Origin: Erigeron canadensis | Lineage: Eukaryota; Streptophyta; Magnoliopsida; Asterales; Asteraceae | Reading direction: 5' to 3' | DNA: 64,000 bases | NCBI RefSeq assembly: GCF_010389155.1 | Contig: NC_057762.1 | Span: 31,742,055 to 31,806,054, forward strand | Shown: in pieces, positions 1 to 16,869 of the stretch | Numbering within the stretch: the stretch's first letter is position 1 | How the letters are laid out: each line of letters opens with the position of its first letter | The notes under the pieces: generated by a model | The model's input: the letters and a program-made list of their open reading frames with translations, nothing else | What the model was told of the DNA's origin: nothing | Database searches by the model: none | Program-made: the position numbers and the translations under genes

Positions 1-3000
1 ATGATCACTATTTTGATCCGTTCCTATAGAACATGCAGATTAGTTCAACAACATGCAGGGATCACTAGAAAACTTTTTATTGCTCTCGGACTTATTCTTG
101 AACAAGTAAAGTGGTCCCAGGATTTTGACCAGCTTGTCTACTTGTTGCAAGTTTGCACCACCATTTCAAGAAAATACCATAAAACTATAGCAAATAGAAA
201 CATAAAATGTGTTTATTGTCACTTACTAGATAAACACGATTGGACAGCGAGAAGTGTTCTCGTGTTTCCACGAGTCTGCCTGCACGGCTGCACCCACTAG
301 AAGAGAGTACCGACACGCTCCTGTTACTTTGATGCAACTGACTTACTCTTTAATGCACCTGAACCAAGTGCGTAAAGTACATTGATGTCAGGTACATCAA
401 AAGGTCACAAACACGAACATCAAACTGCTTTTTACACTTTCAATGTACATGAACTGATCAGAATAATAATGATGACATGTCATCGTCTCCCTCCTAATCA
501 ACCAGGCAAAAAAAAAAATGAAAGTTTCAGAAAAAATAAAACATTGTTTGTGCGTGTGTGATATGAATAAGAATCTTCTCAAGTTCGAAAAAAACTATCA
601 CATTATGATTTTGTGAGAAAATGAAAACTAATAAAATAAAAAACAGAACTCACAATAAATAAATAAAAACTACATATTTTTATATTCATAACGATCCCAG
701 TCAAATTGTTTTTAACTTGAAAAGATGTTTATCCGTGTGATAAATACAATACATAGACACACGAATGACGAATCTAACATCTCTAGAAAATCAAGCATCA
801 TGAAAGCACTAATACATCTATTTGTAACAATATTTACACAATAAATCGCTTCACTAATAATATCATTTATTAAACTAAATAATCATACATATACATATAT
901 CTATATATACATATCGAATTTAAGAAAATCGTAAGATGAAAATAATCATAGAAGTCACCTGAATAAAATTGAAAGCGCTCTGACGAAGATCGAATTTTGT
1001 GCAAAATATATGTGTTTTATTTGGATTTTGAGTTGCCGCCTTTAGGTTTCCTCTATATTTTCGCGCAACTTTGTATGATTTTCGGATGGTTATATTTTAC
1101 ACCCCTGTATTATAGGATTATGACATTTTTCTACATAGAATTTTGATAACGAGTCCTTTAGAGTATTGCCTAACTTTACTGCAAATTAATTAGTATAATT
1201 TTAAAGGCTATGATTAACGAACTCTATTTACATGATATTTGCTAACACATGTGGAGGTATATTGGTAGATTACATTATTTTGTTAAGTTATTGTTGAACT
1301 AGTCAACATGAATCCTTCATTTTTATTTTTTCTAATGGTAAATTTTAACAAATCAACTCATCTATTATAAGGTGACTCTCCAAGTTAATTAAACGTATTT
1401 GTCTTGGTTTGGATTGAATCCTGACATGATAGGCATAGTCTTCTAACATCTAATTTGGACCACTAAACTAAAAATTTATTGACGAATCTTTATGTATTAA
1501 TAGAAAACTACATAATGGTCAACATTGTATATTCATGTAAAAACAGTTTTGAATACGTTATACGATATTTTTTACTTAAATATGTAAGTAATCGAAGAAC
1601 TTTTAGTTATGACAACACATTTTATCTTTCTCTTTTTCTCTTTGTGTAACAGGATAAGGTAGCGTTTAATGGATAATAAATGTTGTGTCAAGAACGTTGT
1701 GGTGTTAAAAAATGGTTGCTATACTTACAACATGGGCTAAAACATATGGTTACACAAAATTAATTGTATGTGAGAGAAAACAAAAATAAATATAGATATT
1801 AGATGAGGAAAAAAGTGTGTGTATATATATATATTATATATATATATATATATATAGTAAAAAGATAAATCAAGAACTAATAAAATGTCGAGAATTGTGA
1901 AAACGAGGGACAGTATTGTAAATTTATAAAACTATTAAATGATTAACAATTTATTTAATAAAGAGGACATGATTTTCTCTAACCGTCACCCATGTTAGTC
2001 GTTATCAATTAACAAATTAATCTTCATAAAATTCAAAAAATCTACCTACAGGTACGTGAAGAATTAACATGCGAACAAACAGGGATGTTCTTGAGCCATC
2101 ATTAAAACATAGATGGGTCAATTAAAAAACAAACAATAAACCGTATGTAGATTTGAAACAACAACGCAATGTATACCTTAAATTTATGTCCACTGTATGC
2201 ATTGGCCGATCCAAACTAAACAACATTAACTAATTAAGTAAAACAATTAATCACGCTATTATATGAATGCAAAATAGATAATGAAACAAATTAGAAAACC
2301 ACAAATAAACTACACCAAAATAATGAACCCATTAAGTACCCTAATAAACCCATTAAGTATCCATTGATAAATCGTTAAGAATGAACTAATTTTTCCACTA
2401 CCATGATTCTACTTTTTATTATATATAGATATAGATGCAAATGTTATGTTCCTTTTAAGTTTTAACATCATCTATTATTAAATATGCACGTTTAACAAAT
2501 CATTAAAAATAAACACATATACGCTGTAACACATATGTACACTGAAACACATGTTCCTTTTGACCATGAAATAAATATATTCACACCGTAATACATGTGT
2601 ACACCGAACACATGTTACATTTAATCCTAAAATAAACACATTCATATCCTAATATATGTGTACATCACATGCATATTGTCACACGTGAATAATATATACT
2701 CGTATATTTTAGTTAATATCATGTGCAAATGTGTTCCTAAATTTTAAGTGTTCTAGTGTTCATATATTTCACCATACCGAATTACGTGTGAATATAATCC
2801 AGTTTCTTTAACACATGTAATTGTTGAGTAAAAAAATTAATAAATTAATCAATTAATAATAAATTTGACATTCAAAACAAAAAGTAACGAGCTTTATGAT
2901 TTTCTCGGCTGTGCGTTTCTTTATTTTTTATTACCTATTATGCCCTTTACAGAAAATTTTTTTATTTGCAAGTTAGTTTTTATCACAATAATTACAAATA

Positions 3001-4216
3001 TGCCATCATTTGTTAATAACCATTGATTAATCTAATCTAATGGTTTTAAATGGTTCTCGTAGTTCTCGACAAAAAATTAGTTCTCATAATAACCTAACTA
3101 TATATATATATATAATGTTCGTTTTTATTCTTATGTTTATATGCTGAAAGTATACTAGCAACTTACCCGTGCAATGAAATGAACGAAGATGGTTGTGGGG
3201 GCCGATGGTGGTGACTGGTGGTGGTGATGGAGACGACGACGATATATATATGCTTTGTGGTTTAGGAATAAGAGTTTGCTTATCGAAAGAGTAATATAAG
3301 TATTTTGAAAGTTAACAAATGATGTAATATAAAAGATGAACATTTTGGGTATTTTTAAATCAGAATTGTTGAATAAGGGGAGCAAAATGTTTTACTAGGC
3401 AATATAGATGTACGTAATTTGCTTGGTTTGATCTAGGTCTATAAATTAAACGAAAGCATTTTCATCATGATATGATGAGTTTTTAATTCAAGTAAAGTCT
3501 TAATTGAGTATTCCCAAGATTGTTTACCAACCATGACTACCTCATGATCTTTGCTAGAACTTGAAACTTCTTATTAAAAGAGCTTGTTACGTCTAAGTAC
3601 TTTGATAATGTTTACCTTGTTTTGTACATTCTCTCTCTAAAATGATTCGAGCATGTAGTCAAAATTGAAAATGTAGCATATGATCTTCAAAACATTTACA
3701 AGCAACACAATTCCAAATTCAATAGTATAATTTTGTTATTAAACTACAATCATTGGTTACAAACTTCAACGCCAAAATTATATGCAAATAAAAAAAGATA
3801 TAGTTTTGAGACACAACATATGTTTGTTAAGTGCATGTTTAAAGTTTATGAAATTTATGATCTAATTGATACAACGCCATAAATATTATGCAAATTGTAA
3901 AAACTATATATATTTATATTTTTTCTAAAGGCAGCCTAAAAGGCTAAGACTGAAGTCATCAAATTGTGAAAAAATCCTGATCATTAGGCTAACACCCTAA
4001 TGGCTTAAAAAAATATATTTTTAAAGATTCATAATTCCTTTTAATTTGTTTTAATTTCATTTTTGACATAAAAAGTATCCATTAATTCATACACGATACG
4101 AATACAATACAATAGCCATATATATATATATCCTACATCTATTATATTATGACTAGTTAGATTGATTAATAAATAAATAAAGTTTTAATATAAAGTATCT
4201 ACGGTTATCCTCTTTG
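1..4216. other. AT-rich intergenic region, no supported gene
   Basis: I see no gene here. The only fairly long frame is a 99-codon ORF at 1-300 with no recognisable domain and no supporting context. The DNA is AT-rich and holds a TA-rich microsatellite at about 1819-1857 and a roughly 61-bp minisatellite at 2508-2690. From about 3000 it looks like degenerate transposon sequence. Confidence 0.6.
2508..2690. repeat. Minisatellite, about 3 copies of a 61-bp unit
   Basis: Three diverged direct copies begin near 2508, 2569 and 2630. Each starts with AAATAAA, then a TAAYACAT-type segment, then TGTACA and ACACATG. Spacing is constant at about 61 bp; the third copy is the most decayed. Confidence 0.6.
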
Positions 4217-4224
4217 TATATAAA
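4217..4224 (+). promoter_or_regulatory. Probable TATA box of the VPS4 gene
   Basis: TATATAAA lies about 300 bp before the VPS4 start codon. The leader between them has a good donor (GTAAGT at 4372) and a possible acceptor at 4448-4449, so a leader intron is plausible. This is inference from sequence only. Confidence 0.45.
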
Positions 4225-4523
4225 CACCAAAAACCACGGGAACATTACTACAAGAAGCAAACACCCGGGAACCAAACGCGTCTCGCTCCGTTCAATCCAT
4301 CAGTTGACCACTAAAACTACTATTCTTCAAATTCCTTATTTTTATTTTTCTGTAAATCGTACACAATTCAAGTAAGTGTTTTCAATTTTCTATCAAATCA
4401 ATCTATATTTTCTTAATCATAATCTCATCTTTTAATTTCGCTTAATTAGGTTTTCATCCTTAATCCCATGATCATCTGATTTAATCATTATTATACATAA
4501 AAAAGAATAATAAAAATATAATA

Positions 4524-8241
<3,718 letters not shown>

Positions 8242-8771
8242 TGATTGAATTTAAAACACACAGAAATGTTTATATTTTGTGATTAAATATTCAAATGATT
8301 AAAAATTGTTTCTTACTTCAAAGAATGTTGGTTACATTTCTGACTTTACGTGTATATGATATTCTTTTTGCAAATATATGACATTGATATTATTTGATTC
8401 AGTTTATAAGGGGATATGTTAAGGACAATGCCAATGCGTATGGTTGTGTTGGCGATAGGTAGGTTGTAATGTGTTGATGTCTTTCTGGTACTGCTTGTGT
8501 TGTTCTCTTTGTACTCGGGTTTTTCTCGCATGTGTTTCAAATTAATCAAGTTTTGATTAAGCTGTTATGATCTGGAAACATACCTTGAGTTTCATGTTAC
8601 TTTATCATATATCGGGATTTAGTCACCCAACTATCCCTTTGATGTCATTTATACCATATCTGATATAAGGGCAAATTTTTTATGAGGCACATAGTACTAG
8701 GCAGCGGTTTGCAGGTCATTAGATTCCGCTGCCCAAGTAACTCTTTTAAGTGTAGAAGATTTGTTTATAAC

Positions 8772-8956
8772 TTGAGGTGGCAAGATGGGTGGGTCATGTT
8801 ACAGGCTATAACAATCACCTTTTTATAAAGGGTCAAATTGTGGCCGCTGTGTTGTTTGCCCTTGAATTTTATGAGTAATTGTGTATTAAACATGATTATC
8901 TAAGTTTTACACTTTTGCCGATATTCTCTAAATTTGCTGAAATTGCACCTTCATTT
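8772..8956. mobile_element. Short TIR element of the same family between VPS4 and the transporter
   Basis: Left end TTGAGGTGGCAAGATGGGTG. A weaker right end at about 8938-8956 reads, reverse-complemented, GAAGGTGCAATTTC. It lies in the roughly 1-kb convergent spacer (8242-9303) between the 3' ends of the VPS4 and transporter genes, where I see nothing else. Confidence 0.4.
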
Positions 8957-9303
8957 CTAAAGAACAATTACAACTTATTTAAAGAAAAAGAAATCAAGAT
9001 TTGAGTAAGCTAAGTCGAGTCGAACCAAGAACAAGAACCTCAAGACAATATGATATTCTTGGTTGTATGCTTATGGCTTTGCCTTATTCAACAGATGTCG
9101 TTGCCAAAATGACATCTTTGATCTTTCGAGACTTCAAATCTCAAAACCTGAGATGTAGATTTAAATAGATAATGTAATATTTCGTATGGGCAAAAACTAC
9201 GTTACTTGATACAAAGATGGATCAAAGTGAAGCAACCATAATTTACATTAAGCAAACAGGCTAGAACCGCAATGATATCTTACTACTATACGCTCTTACA
9301 AGG

Positions 9304-12300
9304 TTATGATATCAGTGGTGCTTCTAAATTGTCTCCTTCGTCAGGTGGTGACTCCACTCTCAGGGAGCATGCGAAACACAAAGAGATCACCTGAAATACT
9401 TGTAAAGATCATGCTAGAGAAAGGGAGTTTGTGTTGGTAATTGATGGTGGAGGTGTTTAAGCAGCCTTACCATGCATAGAGAGGCACAAATGATACTGAA
9501 GCCTTTGCAGTCAAACGGTGCATTGGTGGACAAGAACCATGCTGCACAATTAAAAGTTGAGATTCAAGTTACCAATCGAAAATCCCCCACAGAGGTGACA
9601 AAATGGGTGGAGCGGATAATGGGTCAGGTTGACCTGGAACACTTTTTTGGGTTCATATTTTGAAACAATTTTCACTAAATCTGAGTGTCAAAATATGTTT
9701 CTAGATAATCTATTTATAACAATAATAACCTTTTTATTATTTATAAAAGATTTAATACACATTATCAATACATTTTGGGCCACTTTTGATCTGTTTGACC
9801 TGTTTCCTTTGTAATTTAGTCTATATTTTGTTTAACTACACAGTTCAAAATTGCCTCCTCTATATACAACAAAGCTTAACGGGAAATCAAGAACAAAGAT
9901 CGAGCTCACTAGTCAATGGAGTCATTGCCAATGGCGATAACAAGCTTGCAATTGACTGAACACCGGCTATAAAAGTCTGTGCTTTTCCCTGAGATTGAAC
10001 GACAAAGACAAACTTATTACATGTACTTGTTTTTATATGGTTAGCATAAGCTAAAAGAAGACGAGAACCACAAAAAAGGAGGAGAGAAAGTTGTGGAAAA
10101 TGTGCAAGGTGATTAGAACTAACGAAAAACTTTCACAAACCTGATCGGTTGATCTTGATCCTTTTGATATAACTGCATAGGTCTGTCAAAAAGAGCAAGT
10201 GCCTTGAATACTTAAGAATGACTTCTCAAACTAAGGGTGTTGAATCAATTTTGATTAAGAGAACTTACAGCTGGTTTAACTAGGATAAAGATCACTCCAA
10301 ATGATGCGCTAAGGTATGGTACCTATATACACATAAACTTGATATCATATATTCCTCATTAACTTTCTTCTATAGAGGTGCATAGGAGATAGTATGCATT
10401 AAAAATAGACTTTGAGCGACTTTAACCCTGTTTAGACCCAGTTGACCTGCTTGAGATAAAATAAAATCCAACACGACCCATTTATATGCGAATGAGCCGA
10501 GATTGCCAACTCTAATTTTGATCTAACTAAGCTGAATTATTTTTTTAAGTAGTGTCTTTTCTCAGAGAATTTTTCCAAGTATTGGGTTGAACCCGGGTCT
10601 TCAAATAGTCAACTTATGAAAACAATGGGATGAACGGTGATTGGACAAAGAAATATTAGAAGCATAAACTTTTAGAACAAGATTAAAGGCATTAAAAGAA
10701 GTATTACCCAAGAGGCCCATGCAAAGCCATAAAACAATGCCTGCAAATAACATAGGATTTATGAGATAAATTTGCTATATTGAAAATTTTGGTCAAATTA
10801 GTGCAAACGAGGGGAAAAGAACATACGTATGCTATTGATGCCAATAAGCCAGCACACAGTATTACTTTCTCTCCAACTAAGGGATTAGCTAAAGGGAGCA
10901 CCACCAACTTTTGTAGCATAATTGAATACATGTTTAATATTAGAAGACCAAAGTAGCAACTCTCAGGCTATTGAAACTTTATATATCAGAGTAGCAGAAC
11001 AAACCTGAGAAACAATAGAACCTACACCAACCATGCTCAGGATTTCTGAAAGTTGGTTTTTATCAAAACCGAATGCCGCTTTAAGGTAATACTGCGAGAT
11101 CAACAAGAAACCACAAATGAGTTGATTATTTAACCACTTATTCAACAGATTCAGTATCACTTTGGCCAAAGGTTGGTTACATGCCTATTCGTATTGCATA
11201 TGCTCTAACTAAGAGGTGACAAAATGTGCAGATCAGGTAATCGGTCAAATCAAGTAGTTTTACATACGGAGCAGGTTGGACCCGAAACAAATTTCCCTCA
11301 AAAAATTCATCTTTTTTTCTACTATCAACCACATGATCTGTTTCCTCTTTAGCAAACTAATTTAATATACCCGCTTGGCCCATTAGGTATAAAGATAACC
11401 TAAATTAACCCATTCATAAGTAAGAGTATGAAATTGACACATCTTCTATAATTTATTTACTCTATCTAAAACATACCAGTAAGACAGTGCTGATGCCAGA
11501 CATTCCCAGTTCGTAGAAGAAAGAAATGACCGAAATACTACTCAGAGTTGGACTGAAATTAAAACAGTTTAAGTAGTCATGTTAGAATAAATTTGAGAAA
11601 ATATTAAGTCTTTCAGTGCATAATTTATAAGTAAAGATAAAACAGAAATATGCAAAATGATGATGCTTTGATATTGACATACGTGCTCAAGACAATAGTT
11701 ACAGCATATTTCATTGTCTTATAACGTTCTTGAACGACGGTAACTGCTTTACTCAAATAAGATGAGTGTTGATCGATCTTTGGAGTCGGTTTAACTGTCT
11801 CAACCAGAAATATTGCCATATAAACTGGACAGAAGATCAAGAGAGCTATAGAAACCTGAACTAGAAAAAATATCATTAGAAAGACTGCAAAGAAGTGACA
11901 GATGAAATATTATGGTAGACTCCCAGTAGAAAACTTGACCCATTTACTACGAGATGGGTCAAGTTTTTCTCTAAAAGGTCATATACTTCAAATAACTTCT
12001 GGTTTAATGTGAAATGGTTTGAAGGAATTGAAAGTGGCCTGTACTTGATATCTTGAATGCTTACAACATCTAAAAGCATTTTACTTGTAGAAATAAGCTA
12101 AAGTTTTAATAATACAGTTTTTTAATCATAATAATGCCTTGCATAGAGAAATGAATAAGAAAATGTTGACGGAGCAACACACATTGAAGTTTACCCATCC
12201 GTTTTGATACTCTATGCTACAGAATCAAAATCATCATACCACAAAAATGTACTTCTCGGGAAGGAAACGAGCCAGCAGATTTCCTACGACATGTGATGCA

Positions 12301-14514
12301 GAAAAGAGGCCTGTTATCCAACTAAAAACAGCTGCCCTCTTTCTATTATCAACAATATCTGCCTGCAAAAATTGACAATTTTTAAGCTTTTCCATGTTGA
12401 AAACTCTGCATATAAACAATACTCGGTGGCTTCATTACAGGATACGAGCTAATTGAATTTTCTTGAACATTCTGATCAAACAATCACCGTCAAACTTGGT
12501 TCAATGCTTAAAAAGTAGAACTCAATAAGACTTACCACATAAGCAACAGCAATGCAGAAAATACTTCCTTGACTGATTATATATGAAATCGTGCGAAGGA
12601 TATAATAAGCATATACAAATGATTTTGATTCACTGATGGCAAGCAGGGCTGAAAGAGTTGCAGCAAAATGAGACATATGAGTCTAAAAAGACAGTAAAAT
12701 AATTCCATGATGACCCAATGTACATGAAATATAGTTGTGAATATGGTACCATAGACATGAGATATGATAAGAAGCCACTTACCGAAGGGAATTATAGTTG
12801 TAGATAATGTAACGAGGAGCAGTGGTTTACGTCCATACTCATCTGAAAGCTGGCCTAGAATTGGAAGCATGACCATCTTGAATATTCCTACAATCTAATA
12901 TACAAGTACAATGAAAACATGAGCAAAGTTTATATAAGGATACTACTATTACTATATTATCCTTAAGATACAAATGAATATATAATGTTGTAAACGAATT
13001 ACATGATGTAAGCACAAGCTACATTATGATTTCTGAATTTTAAGTGATCATCATTTTTTGGGTGTGGATAAATAGTATATTACTAAGAAGGAACAATATT
13101 TCATATACTATAGTTTAAGTATGTGCCGGGAAGTAGCATTTCGGTAAATTCCAATTGATTTTACACCAACTGATATGTAACCAAGTTATTGAGCCTAATG
13201 ATTGTATAAGTCTCTTCATAGAGACTCAATCTCAAAAAGGCTTGTCGAGATTCAGCCGTTACCATTGCATCAAATACCACTTGATTCAAAACTCATTGTT
13301 GACGCATTACGTGTACATGTTTATTTTGTATTGTTTGTTTAACCTTATTATTTCTCATGGAAATAAAATGTAAAAACCAACACAATGTATCAGATGATGT
13401 TCCTAGGAGTTGTCCATATCACCAAGGACAATAAGATACCTTAGAGTAAATGATAAGAGAGGACCAAAATAGTACATGGACATAAAAACAACCAAATATT
13501 GGCAGAACCCATGTGCCATTCTATCCTTCATTTCCCAGATTTACAAGGTACTGTAAATCTACTGTATATACTATTGTATTGTTTTCCTTAAAAAAACAAG
13601 GCAGGGGAAAAAATTTGAGCTGAGAGATGGTCATTTTAGACTTTTAAACAAAAATGATTGATTAGCTTTAAGAGAAAAGTTATCTTTATATCAGGTTTAC
13701 CTAACAAAATATAAAAGTATTCATTATAAGCTAGGGAAGAGGTTTTTCCTGTTCCGGTCAACCGGGGAGGGCAAGTCTTTGACTCATCTTAAATTATGAA
13801 AGGACATAGTTTGATCATCAAAGGTGAAGAATTATATATGTTTGTGTAAAAGGTATGTCACAAGAAAGGATTGAAAAGGGAAAAAGAAAAATGTCATAAA
13901 GTCTATTCTTCTTTCTACATATGTAAAAAGCCTTAAGAACCAGATTATTACATTTTGCATGCACCAAACATTCAATAAATAAGCGTAAAACCAACATAAT
14001 CCACAAAATGAACACTCACATCTTTACACTAGCTAATCATCACATATTCACATAAATTACCGCCCGAACGCCTAATGATCACACGATAACCCAACAAAAA
14101 AATCCAAGAAAAATTAGACAAAACCAACAAAAAGTAAAGACACCAATCTGATTAGTACTAGCAGAATATATACTGAGTGAATATTTGACTATATAATTCT
14201 GCTTAAATTCTCATTTTTAATAAATAACATTCTCATAACACAAATGCTGCTTTATACAGTAGTGATTAAATGTATATATGATGAATGACAAACAAATTAA
14301 GAGAAATTGGCAGTAATAATGCACGTACGGTTTGTTGAAGACCATTGAGGTAAATAGCTTCAGAACATGAATTTTGGCCGGGACAAAGAGCTTCAGTGGT
14401 AACATCAACAAGAACAGAAACAGTCATTTCTTCAGCAACCCAATGAAAACAAAGTGGGAACAATAAGTGTACTAATGGCCTCAGCTCACGAGCACCCTCC
14501 CACCACCTTGTCAT
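9304..14514 (-). CDS. Major facilitator superfamily transporter, TetA-like / hippocampus-abundant-transcript-like
   Basis: Complete 14-exon minus-strand gene for a 438-aa protein. Exons in transcription order: 14514-14329, 12894-12783, 12648-12536, 12362-12240, 11855-11683, 11552-11477, 11091-11005, 10907-10827, 10740-10708, 10322-10269, 10182-10141, 9988-9910, 9541-9471, 9390-9304; all are GT-AG and all phases close. It resembles the plant group of At2g16970-type MFS proteins annotated by similarity to bacterial TetA. The substrate is unknown. Hydrophobic segments run through the protein, and MFS motif [11 protein letters not shown], is at residues 76-85 after transmembrane segment 2. The C-terminus is a short acidic tail ([15 protein letters not shown]) as in the family. 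Exon 8 has the least typical acceptor (ACAAAAG) but is fixed by homology (LVVLPLANP). Intron 1 is 1.4 kb; introns 6, 9 and 12 carry TIR-element copies. Confidence 0.92.
9591..9863. mobile_element. Intronic TIR element (GGTGRCAAAATGGGT family), transporter intron 12
   Basis: Left end AGAGGTGACAAAATGGGTGG is identical over 20 bp to the VPS4 intron 3 copy. The right end, reverse-complemented, reads AGAGGAGGCAATTTTGAAC. Non-coding, about 273 bp. Confidence 0.6.
10372..10515. mobile_element. Degenerate TIR element, transporter intron 9
   Basis: Left end ATAGAGGTGCATAGGAG; right end, reverse-complemented, TTAGAGTTGGCAATCTCGG. It is shorter and more decayed than the other copies of the family. Confidence 0.35.
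11212..11445. mobile_element. Degenerate TIR element, transporter intron 6
   Basis: Left end AAGAGGTGACAAAATGTGC; right end, reverse-complemented, AGAAGATGTGTCAATTTCAT. Same family as the copies in introns 9 and 12. Confidence 0.4.
11930..11967. repeat. Perfect 14-bp inverted repeat in transporter intron 4
   Basis: AAAACTTGACCCAT (11930-11943) and its exact reverse complement (11954-11967) flank a 10-nt loop. The arms contain the GACCC/GGGTC motif seen in the dispersed TIR elements, so this may be a relic of one. Confidence 0.7.
12895..14328 (-). other. Intron 1 of the transporter gene
   Basis: A 1.43-kb intron between exons 1 and 2. I see no embedded gene or clear transposon in it, only AT-rich sequence with short non-coding frames. 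Confidence 0.7.
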
Positions 14515-14639
14515 TCTTTCTTTCTAGCTAGCTTGTTTTACTATATCTTTTCTCTGTCTCACACTTTAATATGTGATATATATATATATATATATGTATG
14601 TATATATACTCGTATATATATAATAGGATGCTGATTATT

Positions 14640-15042
14640 ATTATAATTATAATTGTTTGTTAGTTGTTTATTGGTTAGGAAGAAATGAAATGATGATGGA
14701 TAGATTTTGGCATGGTTCTGGCCGTGACATACCTCTCATATCAAATGTGACAATGAAGTTTTTTAATTTTTTTTTTTTTTTTATCGATAGCATAAATTAA
14801 GACTTTATTTCCGATAACATAATAAATGATGTATTTGACTTTGTCGTCCGTCGCTAAAGCCATATCAACTATTGTGTTACCTCAGGTCACAAGTTTTTTA
14901 AAAAGTCTTTTTGAATTTTTTTCTTTCTGATCACCTGTTACACCTCATGATCTATATTTCATAGTTTAGAATATGTGCAATGTTTTTACCATTTTATGAT
15001 ATGATATCCCTAATGTTAAATATTGATTGATTGTTCCACACA

Positions 15043-15083
<41 letters not shown>

Positions 15084-16869
15084 TCGTCACAAAACTCTTC
15101 AATAATTTTGTGACAATAACGGGTGAAGGTGACATATATATGCATATATACATTATCGGTACCGCGTATTAGCATCGACAAACTAACACCTCCCCCTTTA
15201 ATTTGGCAATGAGGCCGGGCATATACCTAATTAAACTGATGGGAAGTGACATTTAGAGGATGCATGTGAGTTGCTCTTTTTATATACCCGCCTGCCTTGT
15301 TAATTAAGAGTACTAAACTACTCGTATATATTAAGCTGAGCTTGCTTCATCGGCATTCGTCATAGGCGATGCTTGCAATCGCAATACATATGATTTTTTT
15401 AAAACTAAAAGCTAAGGTCAAAACAAAAACATTTGAAGAAGCATGAAAGGTGCCGACAAAAAAGTCTAACTGGATGACCATCAAAAAGTTACAAAATATG
15501 TAAATAAAGACCACAACTAACCCATTATAATGACACGTTAAATAATCTAAATCAAGCCATTCAAAGATAATAAAAATACTCGTAATAATTATTTATTTCA
15601 ATCTATAACATTATAAGGGCCGTGGTATGTATCAAGTCATGTTCGAGTATCGAATAAATTCTAAATAAATTCAAGTCTTGCGTATTATTTGGATGTTGTT
15701 CAATATTTAAACTCGAACTTAAAAGAAAACACTGGTAAATATTTTTTATTATACGCTCTAATAACTTATCGACCAATCACAGTTCTCAATTTCGTAATGT
15801 TGAATTTTTTTAAAATTTTGACTTTAATTTACGCTTTTTTGTTTTCCATCACAAATTTACACTTTTTATCCAATAGTTTTAATATAATAAATAAATAATA
15901 ATAGCTTATATATATCCGATAAAATAATAGCTAATATTTATCTAATAAAATAATAGCTAATATATATCCAATAATATGTTCTATCATATATATAAAATGT
16001 TAAAATTGATTACACAAAAATAAATTAAATTATTGTAAATATATTAAGATTTTAGTAGTAATTGTACAATTTTAATTTTAATATATATTAAAAGACAGTT
16101 GAACTAATGACTTATTAATCAATCATATGGCTCGATTTTATCAAATTGACTCTCGTTGATTTCATCATTTAGTATTTACATAATTTTATTTAATTAATAA
16201 AAAATGAATAACTAAATTAATTATTTTTACAATGTTATTAAAATTGGTTTCTATCTATAAAGTCCGGTTTTCACACACGAACAATTATGCATTGCAGTAT
16301 CTCGAGTTAAGTCGAGAAGGGGCTTTAAGGTGCTAATATGTGACAAAGATGACAAGACAAAAAACACTACAACAAATTTTGTCTATAAATAAGTCTTTCA
16401 AATGATTAAGGAGGGTATATACTTCCAATAATCTTTTATTACATTAGTTTTCTTTCTATAAGCTTAACATTTTTGGCATTTGAATTGAACACTCAGTATA
16501 TACTTATATCTTCAACTTTCACTTTATAAACTTTTATGAGTTACATGTATTAATATCTAATATTAATAATGTCCTAAGTCTCGTGTCTAATGTTGGACAC
16601 GGATCTAAAATCAAGTTTTAAATCAAAACGAACTTAAAAGAAATAATGTTGGATATAAAACTCATATTCTAATAGTGAAGCTAATATCATCAGATAAATA
16701 ATTATTATTCAGATTTCATACAAAAGACAATTTTCATTGGTCGTTTCTTTTGTCATGACTACAAAAATCAATAACAATCTTTATCAACGGTTAGTTTATC
16801 AATAACAATCTTTATCAATTGTTATTTTGCATCTACAATGTCCGATTTTCACATATAGACAATTGTACG
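14640..16869. other. AT-rich intergenic region upstream of the transporter
   Basis: No supported gene. It contains a poly-A run at about 15043-15078, a short A/T-rich tandem repeat at 15893-15976, and a duplicated 21-bp segment (ATCAATAACAATCTTTATCAA, twice within 16760-16820). A TA microsatellite lies just before it, at about 14575-14625. Confidence 0.6.
15893..15976. repeat. Tandem repeat, 3 copies of about 27 bp
   Basis: Three successive units each begin AATAATAGCT and end in a CCGATAA/CTAATAA/CCAATAA variant. Confidence 0.6.

Noticed and set aside
1..300. 99-codon frame at the window start
   Set aside because: No domain, no family resemblance and no splice or promoter context; such a frame is expected by chance.
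3150..3180. Minus-strand Helitron terminus (CTAG after ACGGGTAAGTTG)
   Set aside because: The upstream hairpin arm is too degenerate to support the call.
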